Below, piece after piece: positions 19,674-28,380 of a stretch of 43,585 nt of DNA. The stretch's first letter is position 1; every line of letters begins with the position of its first letter. Origin of the DNA: Syntrophobacterales bacterium (GTDB lineage Bacteria > Desulfobacterota > Syntrophia > Syntrophales > UBA2210). The notes beneath the pieces were generated by a model that searched no databases, was not told where the DNA came from, and saw only the letters and a list, made by a program, of their open reading frames with translations. The position numbers and the translations under genes are program-made. The stretch is from the NCBI GenBank assembly GCA_018433345.1, contig JAHDRK010000021.1:1-43585 (forward strand). Reading direction: 5' to 3'.

Positions 19674-21026
19674 TCAGCTTTTGTGGAGCGTGTTTTCTAT
19701 ATCGTCCACGACTCGTTTCAGTGAACCGTCGCGTTCGATAAGGTTTTGGATCTTCTTCGTCGCGTAGATGACAGTGGAATGATCGCGATTGCCTATTTTA
19801 GATCCTATATCGGGGAAAGAGGCATCGGTCAATTTACGCGAAAGATACATGGCGACCTGGCGACAGAGTGCGACATCTTTATTTTTCTTGTGTGATTTCA
19901 GATCAGTGATTTTTACGTTGAATTTCGATGCCGCCGCTTTTACGATGTCGTCGATGGTTATATCCTGCTTCTGAACCTGATTGAGCAATTTTTTAATTAT
20001 ATCCTTGATGGCATCGATGGTGATTTCACTGCCCGTGAGTGAGGCGAAGGCCGCGATTCTGGTAAGAATACCTTCCAGTTCACGAATATTGGAATCCGCT
20101 GCCGAAGCGATGTAATGAATTGCATCGTCGGGTATGTGGATGTTGTTTTCAGCCGCCTTTTTTCTTGTGATAGCCACCCTTGTTTCCATTTCCGGCGGTT
20201 GGATGTCGGCGATGAGGCCCCATTCGAACCTCGATCGTAGCCGTGCCTCAAGGTTTTGAATCTCTTTTGGAAATTTATCACTCGTCACCACGATCTGTTT
20301 CCCTGAGTCGTGAAGGGTGTTGAAGGTGTGAAAAAATTCTTCCTGGGTACGTTCCTTGCCGGCGATAAACTGTATGTCATCAATAAGAAGGCAGTCTATT
20401 TTTCGATACTTTTCACGAAATTCCGGCATCTTGTCATAGCGGATTGAATTAATGAGCTCATTCATGAATTCTTCCGCCGATACATAAAGTACGTTTTTCT
20501 TTGGGTAGAGAGATACGGTCAATAGGCCTATGGCATTTATTAAATGGGTTTTTCCCAGACCTACGCCGCCGTAAATGAAAAGAGGATTGTAGTTGTGTGC
20601 CGGCTGTTCCGCAACCGATCGGGCCGCCGCATGGGCGAACTGATTAGAGGCCCCTACGACAAAACGTTCGAAGCTATAGTTCAGGTTCAGAGATGAATGT
20701 ATTCGTTTCGCGGTAACAGCCGGATCGGTAAAGTGTTCTTCAACAAGTCCTTCCGTTGAAGGAATATCTGGGGTATCGTTTTTGACCGGTTTCTGAATGA
20801 TGAACGAAACTGAGACATCGGTGGACGTCACGCTCGATATGGCGTCGCATATCGTTGAATAATAATTTTCTACAATCCAGTCCTTGAAAAACTTATTTGG
20901 AACCGAAAGGGTGACCGTATTATTCTCAAGGGACACGATCCTGATCGGCTTGATCCAGGTGTCGAAGTTTTGCTTCGTTATGCAATCTTTAATGATTTTA
21001 GTGCTTTCCGACCAGATTATTTCCAC
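19674..21026 (-). CDS. dnaA: Chromosomal replication initiator protein DnaA
   Basis: This 450-residue AAA+ initiator has domain I (WSESTKIIKDCITKQNFDTWIKPI), a linker, the Walker A loop GGVGLGKTHLINAIG, Walker B LLIDDIQFI, and domain IV with the DNA-binding signature reading IGNRDHSTV where most DnaA have GGRDHTTV. I choose the GTG at 21026 because it gives the normal N-terminus; a further GTG at 21059 is open but adds 11 residues that overlap a probable DnaA-box inverted repeat. dnaN follows and parB precedes. Confidence 0.96.
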   Translation of the reverse strand: MEIIWSESTKIIKDCITKQNFDTWIKPIRIVSLENNTVTLSVPNKFFKDWIVENYYSTICDAISSVTSTDVSVSFIIQKPVKNDTPDIPSTEGLVEEHFTDPAVTAKRIHSSLNLNYSFERFVVGASNQFAHAAARSVAEQPAHNYNPLFIYGGVGLGKTHLINAIGLLTVSLYPKKNVLYVSAEEFMNELINSIRYDKMPEFREKYRKIDCLLIDDIQFIAGKERTQEEFFHTFNTLHDSGKQIVVTSDKFPKEIQNLEARLRSRFEWGLIADIQPPEMETRVAITRKKAAENNIHIPDDAIHYIASAADSNIRELEGILTRIAAFASLTGSEITIDAIKDIIKKLLNQVQKQDITIDDIVKAAASKFNVKITDLKSHKKNKDVALCRQVAMYLSRKLTDASFPDIGSKIGNRDHSTVIYATKKIQNLIERDGSLKRVVDDIENTLHKS

Positions 21027-21043
21027 TTTAATCAATCCTATAC

Positions 21044-21063
21044 ACAGGTTTATCAACACCTGT
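21044..21063. promoter_or_regulatory. Inverted repeat with DnaA-box-like sequence ahead of dnaA
   Basis: ACAGGT and ACCTGT form a 6-bp inverted repeat around an 8-base centre. The centre and right arm contain TTATCAACA, one mismatch from the DnaA box TTATCCACA. It lies 18 bases before the chosen dnaA start and close to TATATAGTAT, a possible -10 region. Autoregulation by DnaA is a reasonable inference. Confidence 0.45.
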
Positions 21064-21117
21064 TAATACTATATAAATACCGATCTTTAATTCCTTTGGC
21101 GTGACAGGCTGCAACGA

Positions 21118-21981
21118 TCATTCACCGTCGACAACCAAAAGTGTCTCGACGATACGGTTCAACTCGTCGCTCGACGAGTACTTGATTTCAATGGTTCCTC
21201 CACGCCTCCTTTGTTTCAACGTGACGTGTGCCATTAGTTTTCGAGAAAGAGAATTTTCGAGGTCACGGATGGAGTCATCCTTTTTAATTTTGTTTGGTTT
21301 CGAGGAAGCTGTGGTTTGCTGTTTCACCAACCTCTCTGTTTCCCTGACGGACAATTTCCTGTCAAGGATGGTTTTGAGAGCCTTTAGTTGTTCCGTCGTG
21401 GTTTTGAGGGCAAGAAGGGCCCTGGCATGTCCGGCCGTGATCGTTCCCGCTATAATTTCCCTTTGGACCTTGGTGGGCAGTTTCAGCAGGCGGAGGGCGT
21501 TGACTACCGTGGACCTGTCTTTGCCGACCCTTCGTGCTATTTCCTCGTGGGAGAATTGAAACATCTCCACGAGACGATTGTAAGCCTCCGCTTCCTCTAT
21601 TGGGTTGAGATCCTCCCTCTGTATGTTTTCTATGAGAGACCACTCTACAAGATCGCGATCCGTGGCTTCCCGAACGACTATGGGAACTTCGCGGAGACCG
21701 GCTTTCTGGGCGGCCCTCCAACGACGTTCGCCGGTTATGATTTCATAACTATCGGGCCCTCTTCTCCTGACGATGATCGGCTGGATGACCCCGTTCGATT
21801 TAATGGAGTCGGCCAGCCCGGCGATCTCGTCCTTGCCGAAGGAACGTCTCGGTTGAAAGGAATTAGGCTGCAATTCATCGATCCCGCAGGTCGCATAAGC
21901 CGGTTTCGACGATCCTTCGTCCACCAGGTCGGTGAATATGGCGCCGAGACCTTTTCCAAGTACGTTTCTTTTTGCCATCAT
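21118..21981 (-). CDS. parB: Chromosome-partitioning protein ParB
   Basis: This 287-residue CTPase clamp binds parS and loads around it. It has the N-terminal NVLGKGLGAIF stretch, the CTP-binding GERRWRAAQKAG motif, the ENIQREDLNPIEEA segment, the HTH with VGKDRSTVVNALRLLKLP, and the C-terminal dimerisation part with KQRRRGGTIEIKYSSSDEL. The start overlaps the parA stop by 4 bases (ATGA). A perfect parS site lies about 8.8 kb away at 30775-30790. Confidence 0.96.
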   Translation of the reverse strand: MMAKRNVLGKGLGAIFTDLVDEGSSKPAYATCGIDELQPNSFQPRRSFGKDEIAGLADSIKSNGVIQPIIVRRRGPDSYEIITGERRWRAAQKAGLREVPIVVREATDRDLVEWSLIENIQREDLNPIEEAEAYNRLVEMFQFSHEEIARRVGKDRSTVVNALRLLKLPTKVQREIIAGTITAGHARALLALKTTTEQLKALKTILDRKLSVRETERLVKQQTTASSKPNKIKKDDSIRDLENSLSRKLMAHVTLKQRRRGGTIEIKYSSSDELNRIVETLLVVDGE

Positions 21982-22748
21982 ACTCTCCCGTCGGTGAGGA
22001 TTTCACGGGCCAACTCCCGGTATGAGAGGGCGCCGCGGGATGTGCCGTCGTAACTCGTAATGGGCAACCCGTGACTGGGACATTCCGAAAGACGGACGTT
22101 TCGTGGGATTACAGTCGTGAAAACCCTCGATCCGAAATACTTTCTCACTTCTTCGGCAACCCTGTGGGAAATGCCGTTGCGCACATCGAACATGGTGAGG
22201 AGGATTCCAGCCAGCGAAAGGCTTGGATTCATCCGCCTCTGAACCAATTTGACCGTACTGAGAAGTTGTCCCAGTCCCTCCAGGGCGAAATATTCACATT
22301 GAAGAGGGATGATCAGAGAGTCCGAGGCGACAAGTGAATTTATCGTTAAAAACCCTAAAGAGGGTGGACAATCGATTATAATATAATCGTAATCGCTGTC
22401 AATGTTCTCTATGGCCTTTTTTAATTTTTGTTCCCGATGCTTCAGGGATACGAACTCCACTTCGACGCCGATAAGGTCCTGGTTTGACGGCATCACCCGG
22501 AGACGGGGCAGGGCCGTGTCGACAATGACGTCACCGGGGACGGCCCGCCCGATGAGGACGTGGTAGAGATTGTTCTCCCGTATATCATGCTTGTTTATTC
22601 CGATGCCGCTCGTGGCGTTTCCCTGCGGATCCGCGTCGATGAGCAGGACACTCTTCTCCGCCTCGGCGAGTGCCGCGGAGAGACTGATGGCCGTTGTCGT
22701 TTTGCCGACACCGCCCTTCTGGTTTGTGATGGATAATATTTTATGCAC
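21978..22748 (-). CDS. parA: Chromosome-partitioning ATPase ParA/Soj
   Basis: This 256-residue Walker-type ATPase has the deviant Walker A KGGVGKTTT at about residues 10-18, the second motif LIDADPQGNATSG, and the DCPPSLG motif. It drives ParB-parS movement on the nucleoid. The start is a GTG at 22748 without a clear ribosome-binding site. rsmG lies 187 bases upstream in the same direction and parB overlaps downstream. The small size and lack of an N-terminal HTH show it to be the chromosomal Soj type. Confidence 0.96.
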   Translation of the reverse strand: MHKILSITNQKGGVGKTTTAISLSAALAEAEKSVLLIDADPQGNATSGIGINKHDIRENNLYHVLIGRAVPGDVIVDTALPRLRVMPSNQDLIGVEVEFVSLKHREQKLKKAIENIDSDYDYIIIDCPPSLGFLTINSLVASDSLIIPLQCEYFALEGLGQLLSTVKLVQRRMNPSLSLAGILLTMFDVRNGISHRVAEEVRKYFGSRVFTTVIPRNVRLSECPSHGLPITSYDGTSRGALSYRELAREILTDGRV

Positions 22749-22935
22749 GGCTCGGAAAGAACTCTTACATCTAGTAGTTAACGGGTATTAGATTTGAGTT
22801 GATGCTATCATAAAAACCTATAGTAGAGAAGATGAATTTTCGGAGAATGCTTCCCCTACACTCCTTGAGTTGGGCGCTTCGATGAGAATATAATAAATAA
22901 ATTCAACTAGTTGTAGAGGACGGGGTCGGCCGCCT

Positions 22936-23640
22936 TCACGGTCGAGCGTCCCTCCCTGTCCTTGGAAATACCCCTTCCTTCCTGAAGATCAGGAGGGAAC
23001 GACTCCCCGCTTTGCCGGGTAATTCAAGGTCGCGTCGCTCGACGTAACGCATCCAGGATGACGAAGAAACCTTTCCGGCCTTGGCCAGCTCGTCATCGGC
23101 CCCTATTGCCTTCATGGCGACAAGAAGTCCTCCGGGAACAAGAAAATGATCCGCTGGTGGAAGCAGTTTTTCCAGGGAAAACGTCGCGCGGGACACGAGG
23201 ACATCGAAGGCGCCGTCGAGATCGTTCCTTGACATGACCTGTTCAACTCGGTCGTTGATTACGGGGATATCGTCACGTCCTATCTTTCGCAGCGCCGTCT
23301 TGAGGAATGAAGTTTTTTTCCGGGACGAATCGAGGAGAGTCAGCCGAATCGACGGTTGCACTATGAGAAGGGGGATCCCCGGAAATCCCGCACCGGTTCC
23401 CAGGTCGATGACGCGGGGATCCATGATGTGACGGCTGGAAAGTACTGGAAGAACGGTCAGGGAGTCGATGAAATGCTTTACGGGGAGGTCCCGGGGGTTC
23501 TTGAGAGAGAGGAGGGACATTTTCGCGTTCCACCACAATAATTCATCCCGATACTCGGCGAAGAGGCTGATCTGTTTGTCGGAAAAAATGATTCCCATTT
23601 CCTCCCCCGCTTCACGCAGTATTCTTTCCCACTGTTCCAT
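22936..23640 (-). CDS. rsmG: 16S rRNA (guanine527-N7)-methyltransferase RsmG/GidB
   Basis: This 234-residue SAM-dependent methyltransferase modifies the 530 loop of 16S rRNA. It has the VKHFIDSLTVLPVL stretch, the SAM-binding VIDLGTGAGFPGIPL motif, LLDSSRKKTSFL, and the VSRATFSLEKLL segment. A GGGAGGGG site precedes the ATG. It is the first minus-strand gene of the rsmG-parA-parB-dnaA series. The last 15 residues are basic and not conserved. Confidence 0.95.
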   Translation of the reverse strand: MEQWERILREAGEEMGIIFSDKQISLFAEYRDELLWWNAKMSLLSLKNPRDLPVKHFIDSLTVLPVLSSRHIMDPRVIDLGTGAGFPGIPLLIVQPSIRLTLLDSSRKKTSFLKTALRKIGRDDIPVINDRVEQVMSRNDLDGAFDVLVSRATFSLEKLLPPADHFLVPGGLLVAMKAIGADDELAKAGKVSSSSWMRYVERRDLELPGKAGSRSLLIFRKEGVFPRTGRDARP

Positions 23641-23843
23641 CCATCCCCTCCCATGGACTTTCGGCGGTATAAAGTGATAATAATGCAGGAGTGTGAAAGA
23701 GGCAAGGATTGGAGAGGCCGACCCGACGACGGTGAGTGATAAACGGAATTAATATACAACATGATCGTGGCCGGGGCTTCGTTTTTCAGTGTCGCGGGGA
23801 GACCTGAGAGACGTATTTGCCGAAGTCGCATAGAATAGAATAG

Positions 23844-24647
23844 ATGAAGTCTCCCCGCATATGTCAAATAATGAAAAACGCCGTTGTCATGGAAAATCTG
23901 GCCGTTGTTCTGAACCGCCCCAGGTATGCCGGCAACATAGGGTCGGCGGCGAGATGCGCAAAAAACATGGGGATCCGGGATGTCGTCGTCGTAGATCCCT
24001 CGGATAGGGATGAAGAGATGATAAGGAAGATGGCCACCCACGCCGCGTCGGACGTGGTGGATAAGATCAGGTATGAATCTTCTCTGAAAGAGGCCCTGGC
24101 GCACTTCACCTATGTCGTCGGCACCACTGCGCGCATGGGAGGGTCACACCTTAGACGATCCATGGTGCCCTCCACCGAACTGGCGGAACATATAGAACCC
24201 CTGTCGCGAAACAACAGGATAGCCCTGGTATTCGGATCCGAAGACAGGGGGCTGTCAAACACCGATCTCCAGATGTGCCACATGATCGCAACCATCCCCG
24301 TATCCGAATCTTTCAAGTCAATCAATCTTTCTCACGCAGTCATGATAGTCTGTTACGAACTCTTTTCCTGGCGGGGAATGGATCCTCCTCCTGCTTTTTC
24401 AACGCCACGCCTTGCTTCGTCGGCCGAGCTTGAGGGGATGTACGAGTCTCTTAAAGATCTCTTCATGGAGATCGATTTTATAAATGCCGAGAATCCGGAT
24501 TACTGGATGGTCGCGGTCCGAAACCTCTTTTCCCGAACCGGCCTATACTCCCGTGACGTGAAGATCATAAAGGGAATCTGCCGCCAATTGGGACACCACG
24601 GAAATGGAAGGACCTCGGGAGGCGGATTGAAAAAACAAAAGTCTTGA
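23844..24647 (+). CDS. TrmJ-like tRNA/rRNA 2'-O-methyltransferase (SpoU family)
   Basis: This protein of up to 267 residues has the SpoU/TrmH knotted methyltransferase fold. It shows the N-terminal VVLNRPRYAGNIGSAARCAKNMG motif 1, the ALVFGSEDRGLSN motif 2, and SINLSHAVMIVCYEL motif 3, with the Arg and Asn of the knot. The C-terminal extension fits TrmJ, which methylates position 32 of tRNA. Three ATG codons (23844, 23871, 23889) lack a clear ribosome-binding site; the conserved part begins at the third. It is the first plus-strand gene after the strand switch. A SpoU paralogue with an rRNA target is the alternative. Confidence 0.85.
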   Translation: MKSPRICQIMKNAVVMENLAVVLNRPRYAGNIGSAARCAKNMGIRDVVVVDPSDRDEEMIRKMATHAASDVVDKIRYESSLKEALAHFTYVVGTTARMGGSHLRRSMVPSTELAEHIEPLSRNNRIALVFGSEDRGLSNTDLQMCHMIATIPVSESFKSINLSHAVMIVCYELFSWRGMDPPPAFSTPRLASSAELEGMYESLKDLFMEIDFINAENPDYWMVAVRNLFSRTGLYSRDVKIIKGICRQLGHHGNGRTSGGGLKKQKS

Positions 24648-24672
24648 CATTGTCGGGACCTGCTCTTACAAA
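24644..24672 (+). promoter_or_regulatory. Sigma-70-type promoter candidate for the kdnB operon
   Basis: TTGACA (24644-24649), 17 bases, then TACAAA (24667-24672). The -35 box is perfect and overlaps the stop codon of the upstream methyltransferase gene. It lies 150 bases before the kdnB start, leaving a leader of about 140 bases in which I see no further feature. Confidence 0.55.
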
Positions 24673-24821
24673 CCGCGGAGGGAGCAACTCCGAAATGGTG
24701 CAAAGAATTTGAAACGAGATATATCACCGTCGGAGAAGGGAGTTTCCCATCATTCCAAGGGCGAAAACTGAAAAGGCCGTGATGAGGGCGGGGTATCGCG
24801 GTTTTAGAGAGGAAAGAGACA

Positions 24822-25982
24822 ATGAACGAATTATTCACATTTACAGCGGGAGCGAAAAAGATCATTTTCGGGCGAGGCGCCATGGAAGGTCTCGCCGCAG
24901 CGGTGGGTGAACTGGCCGGCACGAAACCCTTCGTCGTTATAGACAAGCATCTGGCCGAAAGGGGCATGGCGGACCGCGTTGGGAACCTGTTGAAAGAAGC
25001 GGGTCTCGAAGGTGTTCTTTTCGACGGCGTGGAGGGCGAACCACCACTGGAAATCGCGGACGAAGGGGCGGAGATGGCCCGAAAGGGCGGAACCGACGTG
25101 GTAATCGGGATCGGAGGCGGAAGCTCCCTGGACACGGCAAAGGCAGTGGCGTCTCTTGCGGCCACGGGGGCGAAGGCCGAGGATTGCCTGGGTCTCAACC
25201 GGGTTCCCGGCCCCGGTCTGCCCACTATCATGGTACCTACCACGGCAGGGACAGGGAGCGAGGTGACCTTTACCGCGGTTTTCATCAGGAAAGACCTGAA
25301 AAAGAAAGAGGGCATGAACAGTCCCTACCTCTATCCTTCGATCGCGCTCCTCGATCCCTTGCTGACACTGTCTGTGCCGCCCGATGTAACGGCAACGACG
25401 GGTATTGACGCACTTTGCCACGCAATCGAGTCCTTTACCTCCATCCAGGCGAGCCCCATGAGCGAAATCATATCGCTCGAGGCGATCCGTCTCATCGGCG
25501 CCAACATTCGTACATGCGTGCATAACGGCGACGATGTGGACGCGCGTGAAGCTATGCTGCTGGGCAGTCTCTACGGAGGAATAGGTCTTGCCAACGCGGG
25601 GGTCACCGCCGTCCACTCTCTTTCCTATCCGCTGGGCGGTCGCTATGGAATTCCTCATGGAATGGCCAATACTGTTCTTTTGCCCTCGGTCATGCGATTC
25701 AATCTTCCGGGGGCCCTTGAAAAATTCGCCGCCGTGGCGGAGGCCCTGGGGGAGACGGTCGACGAGTTTTCAGTGCGTGATGCCGCTTTGTGCGCCATAG
25801 AGGCGGTAGAGGACCTCATTTTCGACTGCGGTGTAGATAGCACCCTGGAGACGCTTGGTATCCCCGAGGCGGATCTTTCGGTCATGGTGGAGACGGCCAT
25901 GACGGTGACGCGGCCCCTGGAGAACAATCCCAGGCCCCTGGCGCCGGAGGACGCTTTGGAAATCTACCGCGAAGCTTACTGA
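24822..25982 (+). CDS. kdnB: Iron-containing alcohol dehydrogenase, predicted Kdo 8-oxidase/dehydrogenase
   Basis: This 386-residue group III alcohol dehydrogenase has GGGSSLDTAKAVA at the NAD site and the Fe ligands in GIDALCHAIESF and in the His pair of AVHSLSYPLGG and YGIPHG. In Shewanella, KdnB of this family oxidises C8 of Kdo, and KdnA then transaminates it to 8-amino-Kdo. Here the next gene is a matching aminotransferase and kdsB and hldD follow, which gives the assignment. GAGAGGAAAGAGACA precedes the ATG. The Shewanella reaction was described as O2-using; an anaerobe would need another acceptor, probably NAD. A general alcohol dehydrogenase is the alternative if the cluster is fortuitous. 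Confidence 0.8.
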   Translation: MNELFTFTAGAKKIIFGRGAMEGLAAAVGELAGTKPFVVIDKHLAERGMADRVGNLLKEAGLEGVLFDGVEGEPPLEIADEGAEMARKGGTDVVIGIGGGSSLDTAKAVASLAATGAKAEDCLGLNRVPGPGLPTIMVPTTAGTGSEVTFTAVFIRKDLKKKEGMNSPYLYPSIALLDPLLTLSVPPDVTATTGIDALCHAIESFTSIQASPMSEIISLEAIRLIGANIRTCVHNGDDVDAREAMLLGSLYGGIGLANAGVTAVHSLSYPLGGRYGIPHGMANTVLLPSVMRFNLPGALEKFAAVAEALGETVDEFSVRDAALCAIEAVEDLIFDCGVDSTLETLGIPEADLSVMVETAMTVTRPLENNPRPLAPEDALEIYREAY

Positions 25983-26003
25983 AATAATGGGAGGATAGAC
26001 ATC

Positions 26004-27209
26004 ATGGCCGGTGCAGAGCTTATAGGAAAGGAAGAGATACAAGAGGTAATGGAAGTCTTGGAAACGGGCGTACTCATGCGCTACGAGTTTCACGAACAGA
26101 GGAAAGGTATATACAAGGTCGCCCGGTTCGAAGAGGAAATGGCTCGCTACATGGGATCGAGATACGCCCTTGGCGTCACCTCCGGGTCGGCTGCTCTCAA
26201 GGTCGCCCTCATGGCACTGGATGTGGGTCACGGAGACGAGGTGCTGGTACCGGCGTTCGATTTCATAGCAACCTACGAGGCGGTCCTAGAAGCAGGGGCG
26301 ATTCCCATCATGACCGACATAGACGACACATTCAACATGGACCCCAAGGCCGTCGAGGAACGTCTGTCACCCTGGACGAAGGCGGTCATTCCAGTCCATA
26401 TGTGCGGTGCCGCCGCCAGGATAGAAGAAATATGCGATGTGGCGGGGAAACACAACCTTCTCGTCCTGGAGGACAACGCTCAGGCCTGCGGTGGGTCAGT
26501 GGGAGGTAAAAAGTTGGGAACCTTCGGTGACATGGGCATCCTGAGTTTCGATTTCTTCAAGACAATGACCACGGGTGAAGGCGGCATGGTGATTACAAAC
26601 CGCAAGGATTTGTACGATCGGGCCGACTGGTACCACGATCACGGCCACGATCACAACCCGGAGGTCGGGCGCGCCCTGGAAGGACGAGCTATCCTGGGGT
26701 TCAACTACCGGATGAACGAACTTCAGGGAGCCCTCGGTCTGGCCCAGCTTCGGAAACTGGACGACCTAATCATAGCCGGTCAGCGAGAAAACAAGGCCTT
26801 TATAAAGGAAGCACTGGCGGGCGTTCCGGGGATCACCTTCCGGACACTGGTGGATCCGGCGGGAGACACGGCGACCTTCCTCGGTTTTTCTCTGCCCGAC
26901 AAAGAAAGGGCGAAGACATTCCAGAAGGTTTTGAAAGAAGGGGGTGTCGATACGATCTGTTACGGGGAAAACCTCTGGCACTATGCCCCCCGTTGGGAAC
27001 ATCTCATAGGGAGGGCTACGGCGAATTCAAAGGGGTATCCCTTCACGAACCCCCTATACAAAGGAAAGGTCGACTATTCCGTGGAGGCCGTTCCCAAGGC
27101 GGAAGATCTCATGAACAGATCTCTCTTCATAGCCATTCCCGTGAAAATGGCTCCGGAAAGAAAGGATGCCATGGCCGGGGCTATAAAAAAGGCGGCCTCG
27201 GCGATATAA
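26004..27209 (+). CDS. kdnA: DegT/DnrJ/EryC1-type PLP aminotransferase, predicted 8-amino-Kdo transaminase
   Basis: This 401-residue sugar aminotransferase has the PLP Lys at 186 in SFDFFKTMTTGEGG, the ring-contacting Asp at 157 in LEDNAQACGG, and the N-terminal SGSAAL phosphate loop near 60-65. It begins 21 bases after kdnB with a GGGAGGA site, so it is in the same operon. By analogy with Shewanella KdnA it would convert 8-oxo-Kdo and glutamate to Kdo8N. Phe in FFKT replaces the more common HHKT-type stretch seen in many DegT proteins. Other NDP-sugar amination is possible, but no nucleotide-sugar 4,6-dehydratase lies nearby. Confidence 0.82.
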   Translation: MAGAELIGKEEIQEVMEVLETGVLMRYEFHEQRKGIYKVARFEEEMARYMGSRYALGVTSGSAALKVALMALDVGHGDEVLVPAFDFIATYEAVLEAGAIPIMTDIDDTFNMDPKAVEERLSPWTKAVIPVHMCGAAARIEEICDVAGKHNLLVLEDNAQACGGSVGGKKLGTFGDMGILSFDFFKTMTTGEGGMVITNRKDLYDRADWYHDHGHDHNPEVGRALEGRAILGFNYRMNELQGALGLAQLRKLDDLIIAGQRENKAFIKEALAGVPGITFRTLVDPAGDTATFLGFSLPDKERAKTFQKVLKEGGVDTICYGENLWHYAPRWEHLIGRATANSKGYPFTNPLYKGKVDYSVEAVPKAEDLMNRSLFIAIPVKMAPERKDAMAGAIKKAASAI

Positions 27210-27405
27210 ACGTCAGTGACCGGGGGCGGGAAGGGTCATAGGGGTTAGGCGAAGGTTCGGTGGCAATTACGGGGGAGGTAAAGAGCCGGATCACTCTCGC
27301 CGGAAAAAACCGAAGGTTTTTACGGACCAACCATCGGTATTCCAAATCCCCGCTCCGGGGTGCCGGGCATTACGGGTGAGTAGGCGGGAGGAAGCGACAA
27401 GGGAT

Positions 27406-28380
27406 ATGATAATCGTAACGGGAGGGGCGGGTTTCATTGGTAGCGCGCTGGTCTGGAAGCTGAACAGGGAAGGTCTCCACAATATCCTGATCGTCGACGA
27501 CCTGGGAGAGACGGAAAAGTGGAAAAACCTGGTGGGTCTGAAATACGAAGACTATCTGCACAAAGAGACCTTTCTGGACCTCATCCTGGAGGATGAAATA
27601 CATGGGGGGATCACGGCCCTGATCCACTTGGGTGCATGCTCCTCGACAACGGAGCGTGACGCCGATTATCTGATGGAAAACAACTATCGTTACAGCCAGG
27701 CCTTGGCCAAGTGGGCCCTGGCAAAGGATATCAGATTTATATACGCCAGCAGCGCCGCCACTTACGGAGACGGTTCCATGGGATTTTCGGATGCGAGAGA
27801 AAAGATTCCGGACCTTCGCCCCATCAACATGTACGGCTATTCAAAACAGCTTTTCGATCTTTGGGTGCTGCGAAACGGCTTGGACGACCGAATGGCGGGC
27901 ATAAAATTTTTCAATGTGTTCGGTCCGAACGAGTACCACAAGGGTGACATGAGAAGCGTGGTACACAAGGCATACGGGCAGGTACGGAACCGAGGCAGGG
28001 TGTCCCTGTTTAAGTCCCATAGGCCGGAATATGAGGACGGCGGGCAGATGAGGGACTTCATTTATGTAAAGGACTGCGTGGAGGTGCTCTGGTGGTTCAT
28101 GGAAAACAGGTCGGTGTCAGGGATATTCAACCTGGGGACAGGCAGGGCGCGTACGTGGAACGACCTGGTAAATGCGGTCTTCGCGGCAATGGGTCGTCCG
28201 CCGGAAATCGAATATATCGACATGCCTGAATCGATACGTGACCAATACCAGTACTTCACGGAAGCCGTAATGGACAAACTACGGAGTAGGGGCTACAAGG
28301 CTCCCTTTACCGGTCTCGAGGAGGCCGTTCGGGATTACGTTGTAAACTACCTGGAGGAAGGTGAACGGTGCCTCGCGTAG
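27406..28380 (+). CDS. hldD: ADP-L-glycero-D-manno-heptose 6-epimerase
   Basis: This 324-residue short-chain dehydrogenase-type epimerase inverts C6 of ADP-heptose for the LPS inner core. It begins MIIVTGGAGFIGS, and has the HLGACSSTTERD stretch characteristic of HldD, and the catalytic YGYSK motif (Tyr and Lys). FNVFGPNEYHKG also fits HldD rather than general UDP-sugar epimerases. I choose the ATG at 27406 with AAGGG upstream; a GTG ten codons earlier is open. The 196-base gap after kdnA holds only a short CCCCG/CGGGG hairpin. It overlaps kdsB by 13 bases. Confidence 0.93.
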   Translation: MIIVTGGAGFIGSALVWKLNREGLHNILIVDDLGETEKWKNLVGLKYEDYLHKETFLDLILEDEIHGGITALIHLGACSSTTERDADYLMENNYRYSQALAKWALAKDIRFIYASSAATYGDGSMGFSDAREKIPDLRPINMYGYSKQLFDLWVLRNGLDDRMAGIKFFNVFGPNEYHKGDMRSVVHKAYGQVRNRGRVSLFKSHRPEYEDGGQMRDFIYVKDCVEVLWWFMENRSVSGIFNLGTGRARTWNDLVNAVFAAMGRPPEIEYIDMPESIRDQYQYFTEAVMDKLRSRGYKAPFTGLEEAVRDYVVNYLEEGERCLA

